Shown: positions 6,416-8,006 of the stretch, piece by piece | Layout: each line of letters starts with the position of its first letter | Position numbering within the stretch: the stretch's first letter is position 1 | NCBI GenBank assembly: GCA_030597965.1 | Contig: JAUVQU010000106.1 | Location: 1 to 8,006 of the forward strand | Reading direction: 5' to 3' | Origin: Cellvibrionaceae bacterium | GTDB taxonomy: Bacteria > Pseudomonadota > Gammaproteobacteria > Pseudomonadales > Cellvibrionaceae | DNA length: 8,006 nt | Position numbers and translations under genes: made by a program | The notes under the pieces: model-generated | What the model saw: only the letters and a program-made list of their open reading frames with translations | Told to the model about the DNA's origin: nothing | The model's database searches: none

Positions 6416-6657
6416 TGGGCTGCACCTACAGTAATATATTGGGCTTCCCGCAAGCGAATACTGATTAAAGTAGCGCCGCACCTTACCTGTAACGGATCGC
6501 CCATTGGCGCGGCACGCAACACCTCCACGGAGGCTCCCGGGTATAAACCAAGAGACAACAAGCGGCTGGCCAGCTCCTTATTTTCAGTGTCAATCGACAC
6601 AATTTGGGAGACTGTATTGACTGCTAATTCATGTAAACCGTGATTTTGCGATGTCAT
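6412..6657 (-). CDS. feoA: Ferrous iron transport protein A (FeoA), 81 aa
   Basis: FeoA is a small cytoplasmic protein with an SH3-like fold that works with FeoB in Fe(II) uptake. The sequence shows the usual features: LASRLLSLGLYPGASVEVLRAAPMGDPLQVRCGATLISIRLREA, that is the short helix, the G-x-x-P-G turn, the GDP-hydrophobic strand and the closing LRxxEA-like end. I chose ATG at 6657, giving 81 residues, the usual family size. A start at TTG 6726 would add 23 atypical residues and lie upstream of the likely transcription start. The Shine-Dalgarno of the ATG is weak. It is first in the feoAB operon, coupled to feoB by a 4-base overlap. Confidence 0.93.
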   Translation of the reverse strand: MTSQNHGLHELAVNTVSQIVSIDTENKELASRLLSLGLYPGASVEVLRAAPMGDPLQVRCGATLISIRLREAQYITVGAAQ

Positions 6658-6680
6658 TTCGGTGATTTCTAAAAGCCTAA

Positions 6681-6695
6681 TGAGAAAGAATCTCA
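6681..6695. promoter_or_regulatory. Candidate Fur box upstream of feoA
   Basis: TGAGAAAGAATCTCA is an inverted repeat (perfect TGAGA/TCTCA arms) that matches the Fur 7-1-7 pattern TGATAATnATTATCA at 10 of 14 positions. It sits just downstream of the predicted feoA -10, where bound Fur would block initiation. Iron repression of feoAB is well known in relatives; here it is inferred from the site. Confidence 0.6.
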
Positions 6696-6696
6696 A

Positions 6697-6726
6697 ATAA
6701 TAATCGTTTTTATTAAAAATGGCCAA
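6697..6726 (-). promoter_or_regulatory. Candidate feoAB promoter
   Basis: On the minus strand, TTGGCC (6721-6726) is followed by an 18-bp spacer and TATTAT (6697-6702). Transcription would begin near 6690, inside the Fur-like box, about 33 bases before the feoA ATG. Confidence 0.5.
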
Positions 6727-6761
6727 TGCAGTGTGGTTTAATTATCAAAATACAGGGATAA

Positions 6762-6779
6762 ACTTGATGGGAATCAAGT
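6762..6779. promoter_or_regulatory. Inverted repeat, possible operator
   Basis: ACTTGAT-GGGA-ATCAAGT has perfect 7-bp arms and a 4-nt loop. It lies just upstream of a -10-like TAAAAT (6784-6789) that could serve the + strand gene, and about 36 bp from the feoA -35 hexamer. It could be a regulator site or a small hairpin. No known regulator is recognised. Confidence 0.4.
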
Positions 6780-6809
6780 GCTGTAAAATCAATTTTAGAA
6801 GGAAAGCCC

Positions 6810-6968
6810 ATGGTGCTTAAGGATAAAGTATCATTACCCCCAATTAATCTTAGTTACTCCTATTTAGTAGCCCCTAAGTTGCTACTAAATAGCTACGAGA
6901 GCCAACCAGTCAAAAGGAACACTCAAAATCAATATTACCAACTACGAAACCCTGTTATTAGCCGCTAA
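6810..6968 (+). CDS. Possible small upstream ORF, 52 aa, unrecognised
   Basis: ATG at 6810 is preceded by a near-ideal Shine-Dalgarno (AGAAGGAAAG, 6797-6806, with AAGGA 6 bases from the ATG). It opens a 52-codon frame that ends at TAA 6966-6968. The peptide begins MVLKDKVSLPPINLSYSYLV; it has no signal peptide or domain that I recognise. It contains the 12-bp hairpin at 6860-6892 and overlaps the start of the next gene by 41 bases in a different frame. It may be a leader peptide that controls that gene, a real small protein, or chance. The strong ribosome site is the only positive evidence. Confidence 0.28.
   Translation: MVLKDKVSLPPINLSYSYLVAPKLLLNSYESQPVKRNTQNQYYQLRNPVISR
6860..6892. repeat. 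Perfect 12-bp inverted repeat (hairpin)
   Basis: CTATTTAGTAGC (6860-6871) and GCTACTAAATAG (6881-6892) are exact reverse complements around a 9-nt loop. No T-tract follows, so it is not a standard terminator. It ends 20 bases before the Shine-Dalgarno-like AAAAGGA of the gene at 6928, so a regulatory RNA hairpin in its leader is possible. Confidence 0.85.
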
Positions 6969-7335
6969 AGGACAGCCAGAGCCACAACGCTTACTGTTCG
7001 TTTTTCTAAAGGCATCTTTACCCAAAGACCATAAGGGTGATGAATCTATTCGCTTTCATTCCGGTCAGGGTGGCGCACTACAAGCCGTCATGTGTGTTGA
7101 TAAACCGCTGGATGAATTGGGTAGTTTTTCCGATTTAGTAGCAGAATCCGAACAGATGGAACAAGACTGGCAAATTGTATTAGTCGCTGGGCTTTCAGGT
7201 AGAAATGGCGTAATGCCGAGCTCCGATGAAGCGACACAGCCACTTAAGATGATGGTTCAAACCGTAGAAAGCGGCGGCAATCTATCGAATTTTATGGCTT
7301 TTGGTAAGGATGGCGCGCCGGTACAGTTTTATTAA
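6928..7335 (+). CDS. Small conserved proteobacterial protein of unknown function, 135 aa; apparent ATC start
   Basis: The product carries the segment QPEPQRLLFVF and ends SSDEATQPLKMMVQ...FGKDGAPVQFY. From memory this matches a small soluble gammaproteobacterial family of about 130 residues, sometimes listed under the doubtful name 'ribonucleotide reductase subunit alpha'. I see no catalytic or RNR motif, so no function is assigned. Family members as I recall them begin about four residues before the aromatic residue in an MxIxxYxxLLxAA-like N-terminus. Here that position is ATC at 6928 (ATC-AAT-ATT-ACC-AAC-TAC-GAA), 9 bases after AAAAGGA (6912-6918). There is no in-frame ATG, GTG or TTG between the TAA at 6886 and ATG 7090. 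Starting at 7090 would cut off 54 conserved-looking residues. Either a rare ATC start is used or the start codon is mutated or misread. Confidence 0.75.
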   Translation: MNITNYETLLLAAKGQPEPQRLLFVFLKASLPKDHKGDESIRFHSGQGGALQAVMCVDKPLDELGSFSDLVAESEQMEQDWQIVLVAGLSGRNGVMPSSDEATQPLKMMVQTVESGGNLSNFMAFGKDGAPVQFY

Positions 7336-7354
7336 CAGGTCTTTAATGTAAAAA

Positions 7355-7666
7355 TCAGAACGCCTCTAAACGCCACACATCATAAGCTGGCTCTTCATAA
7401 GGATGAGCCAGCTTAAGCGCCGCCACTGCGCCGTGAATATGTTCATCGGTACACACCATTTCTACCCGGTACTCTGCCACCGCTTCCAACTGTCCTTGCT
7501 GACCAATATAGGGGCGACTGCCATCCATAGGGCGAAACTGCCCTTCCCCCAACACCTGCCAACAACAGGAATCATAGTCGCCCATTTTACCAGCACCGGC
7601 TTCAAAGCAGGCCGACTTCACTGTTTCTAAGGCTTCTTCCGGAACAAAAAAACACAGTTTATACAT
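7355..7666 (-). CDS. NIF3-like / YqfO C-terminal-domain family protein, 103 aa
   Basis: This 103-residue protein belongs to the stand-alone family often named 'NGG1p interacting factor NIF3', which corresponds to the CutA-like domain inserted in YqfO-type NIF3 proteins. The signatures are GAGKMGDYDSCCW (residues 24-36), GQFRPMDGSRPYIG (42-55) and AHPYEEPAYDV (87-97). The domain resembles PII/CutA folds. A metal or small-ligand role is suggested for relatives, but the function is not established. The start is ATG at 7666-7664 with AGAGG about 9 bases upstream. It converges on the 6928-7335 gene, with 19 bases between stops and no terminator. A 17-bp palindrome lies about 130 bp upstream. Confidence 0.9.
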   Translation of the reverse strand: MYKLCFFVPEEALETVKSACFEAGAGKMGDYDSCCWQVLGEGQFRPMDGSRPYIGQQGQLEAVAEYRVEMVCTDEHIHGAVAALKLAHPYEEPAYDVWRLEAF

Positions 7667-7792
7667 AGCTTCTGCCTCTGTTCACCTGCAGGGCCTACTT
7701 TTGGTGCCAGGCTGGCGAAAATATTTCAGCACAACCAGACTCCAGTTTGAGTTTGAGGTCGAGCTCGCTTACGCACTCCAGAGCGTCCTCTC

Positions 7793-7809
7793 TTGCCACA
7801 ATGTGGCAA
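7793..7809. promoter_or_regulatory. 17-bp perfect palindrome, candidate operator
   Basis: TTGCCACA-A-TGTGGCAA has exact 8-bp arms around one central base. It lies in the 192-bp interval between the NIF3-like gene and the receptor terminator, which otherwise shows no gene and no convincing promoter. The size and symmetry suit a dimeric regulator, perhaps controlling the NIF3-like gene. I do not recognise the regulator. Confidence 0.45.
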
Positions 7810-7858
7810 TTCACCTTGAGGCAGTCCCTATAAAAAACCTAACACTAATTTCAGGCAC

Positions 7859-7883
7859 AAAAAAGACCGCTAATGCGGCCTTT
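7859..7883 (-). terminator. Rho-independent terminator of the TonB-dependent receptor gene
   Basis: On the minus strand the stem AAAGGCCGC/GCGGTCTTT (one G-U pair) closes an ATTA loop and runs into TTTTTT (7864-7859). It lies about 70 bases after the receptor stop codon at 7953. Confidence 0.85.
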
Positions 7884-7952
7884 ATATTAGAGAGGTTATT
7901 TATAAGCAAGACAAGCTTACCTATGCTTGCCTCACCTAGGTTAGATACCAGT

Positions 7953-8006
7953 TTAATAGTTGTAGTTTAAGGTCACTCCATAACTGCGAGGTTCGCCGTA
8001 AACCAC
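7953..8006 (-). CDS. TonB-dependent receptor, C-terminal 17 residues (5' end outside window)
   Basis: The last bases, read on the minus strand, give VVYGEPRSYGVTLNYNY followed by TAA. The pattern G-E/A-P-R-x-Y-G-V-x-L-x-Y-x-aromatic-stop is typical of the final beta strand of TonB-dependent outer-membrane receptors, whose terminal aromatic residue is recognised by the BAM complex. The terminator at 7859-7883 downstream supports a real gene end. The substrate (siderophore, glycan or other) cannot be told from this fragment. The closeness to feoAB is suggestive of iron but is not evidence. Confidence 0.75.
   Translation of the reverse strand: MVYGEPRSYGVTLNYNY

Noticed and set aside
6416..6481. 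Upstream start adding 22 residues to FeoB
   Set aside because: It lies inside feoA, and FeoB proteins normally begin just before the first strand of the G domain; GTG at 6415 has a better ribosome site and a 4-base overlap.
6658..6726. Upstream TTG start adding 23 residues to FeoA
   Set aside because: It overlaps the predicted promoter and Fur-like box and would make FeoA longer than usual with an atypical N-terminus.
7701..7970. 89-codon open frame on the plus strand near the right edge
   Set aside because: It spans the receptor terminator and the receptor's 3' end, and has no family resemblance or good ribosome site.

Overview
The window reads as ordinary chromosomal DNA of a gammaproteobacterium, moderately AT-rich. 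The grouping rests on a DbpA-type RNA helicase, 68-residue CspA-type cold shock proteins, a FeoA/FeoB iron(II) uptake pair with a Fur-like site, a 103-residue NIF3-like protein and the tail of a TonB-dependent receptor. A marine Cellvibrionales-like lineage would fit, but the sequence alone does not prove genus or order. I see no mobile element, rRNA, tRNA or CRISPR array, and no clear new multi-gene system.

Layout from left to right. 1-608 (-) is the N-terminal half of a dbpA-like DEAD-box helicase. 737-1300 (-) is a predicted phosphoribosyltransferase. 1507-1980 (+) is a NYN/LabA-type putative nuclease. A bidirectional terminator at 2006-2039 separates it from two nearly identical cold shock genes, 2060-2266 (-) and 2637-2843 (-). 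Each csp gene has its own strong sigma70 promoter, a leader of about 140 nt and its own terminator. 3181-4260 (+) is an NAD-dependent epimerase / 3-beta-HSD family reductase. It converges on feoB (4280-6415, -), which overlaps feoA (6412-6657, -) by 4 bases. A regulatory interval (6658-6927) holds a Fur-like box and two inverted repeats, and leads to a small conserved gene at 6928-7335 (+) that has no ATG, GTG or TTG at its expected start. 7355-7666 (-) is the NIF3-like protein. The last 54 bases encode the C-terminus of a TonB-dependent receptor (-), followed by its terminator.

Functional links. feoA and feoB form one operon for ferrous iron uptake, probably repressed by Fur. The two csp genes are parallel single-gene units. 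Their predicted mRNAs begin with the same sequence, AGCUUGAAAGUACG, which resembles the E. coli cspA cold box in position and partly in sequence. They also share a second 33-nt block in mid-leader. The other genes look like independent units.

Most worth a second look: the paired cold-box-like leaders, the ATC (non-canonical) start at 6928 with the 52-codon upstream ORF and 12-bp hairpin before it, and the 17-bp palindrome at 7793-7809.
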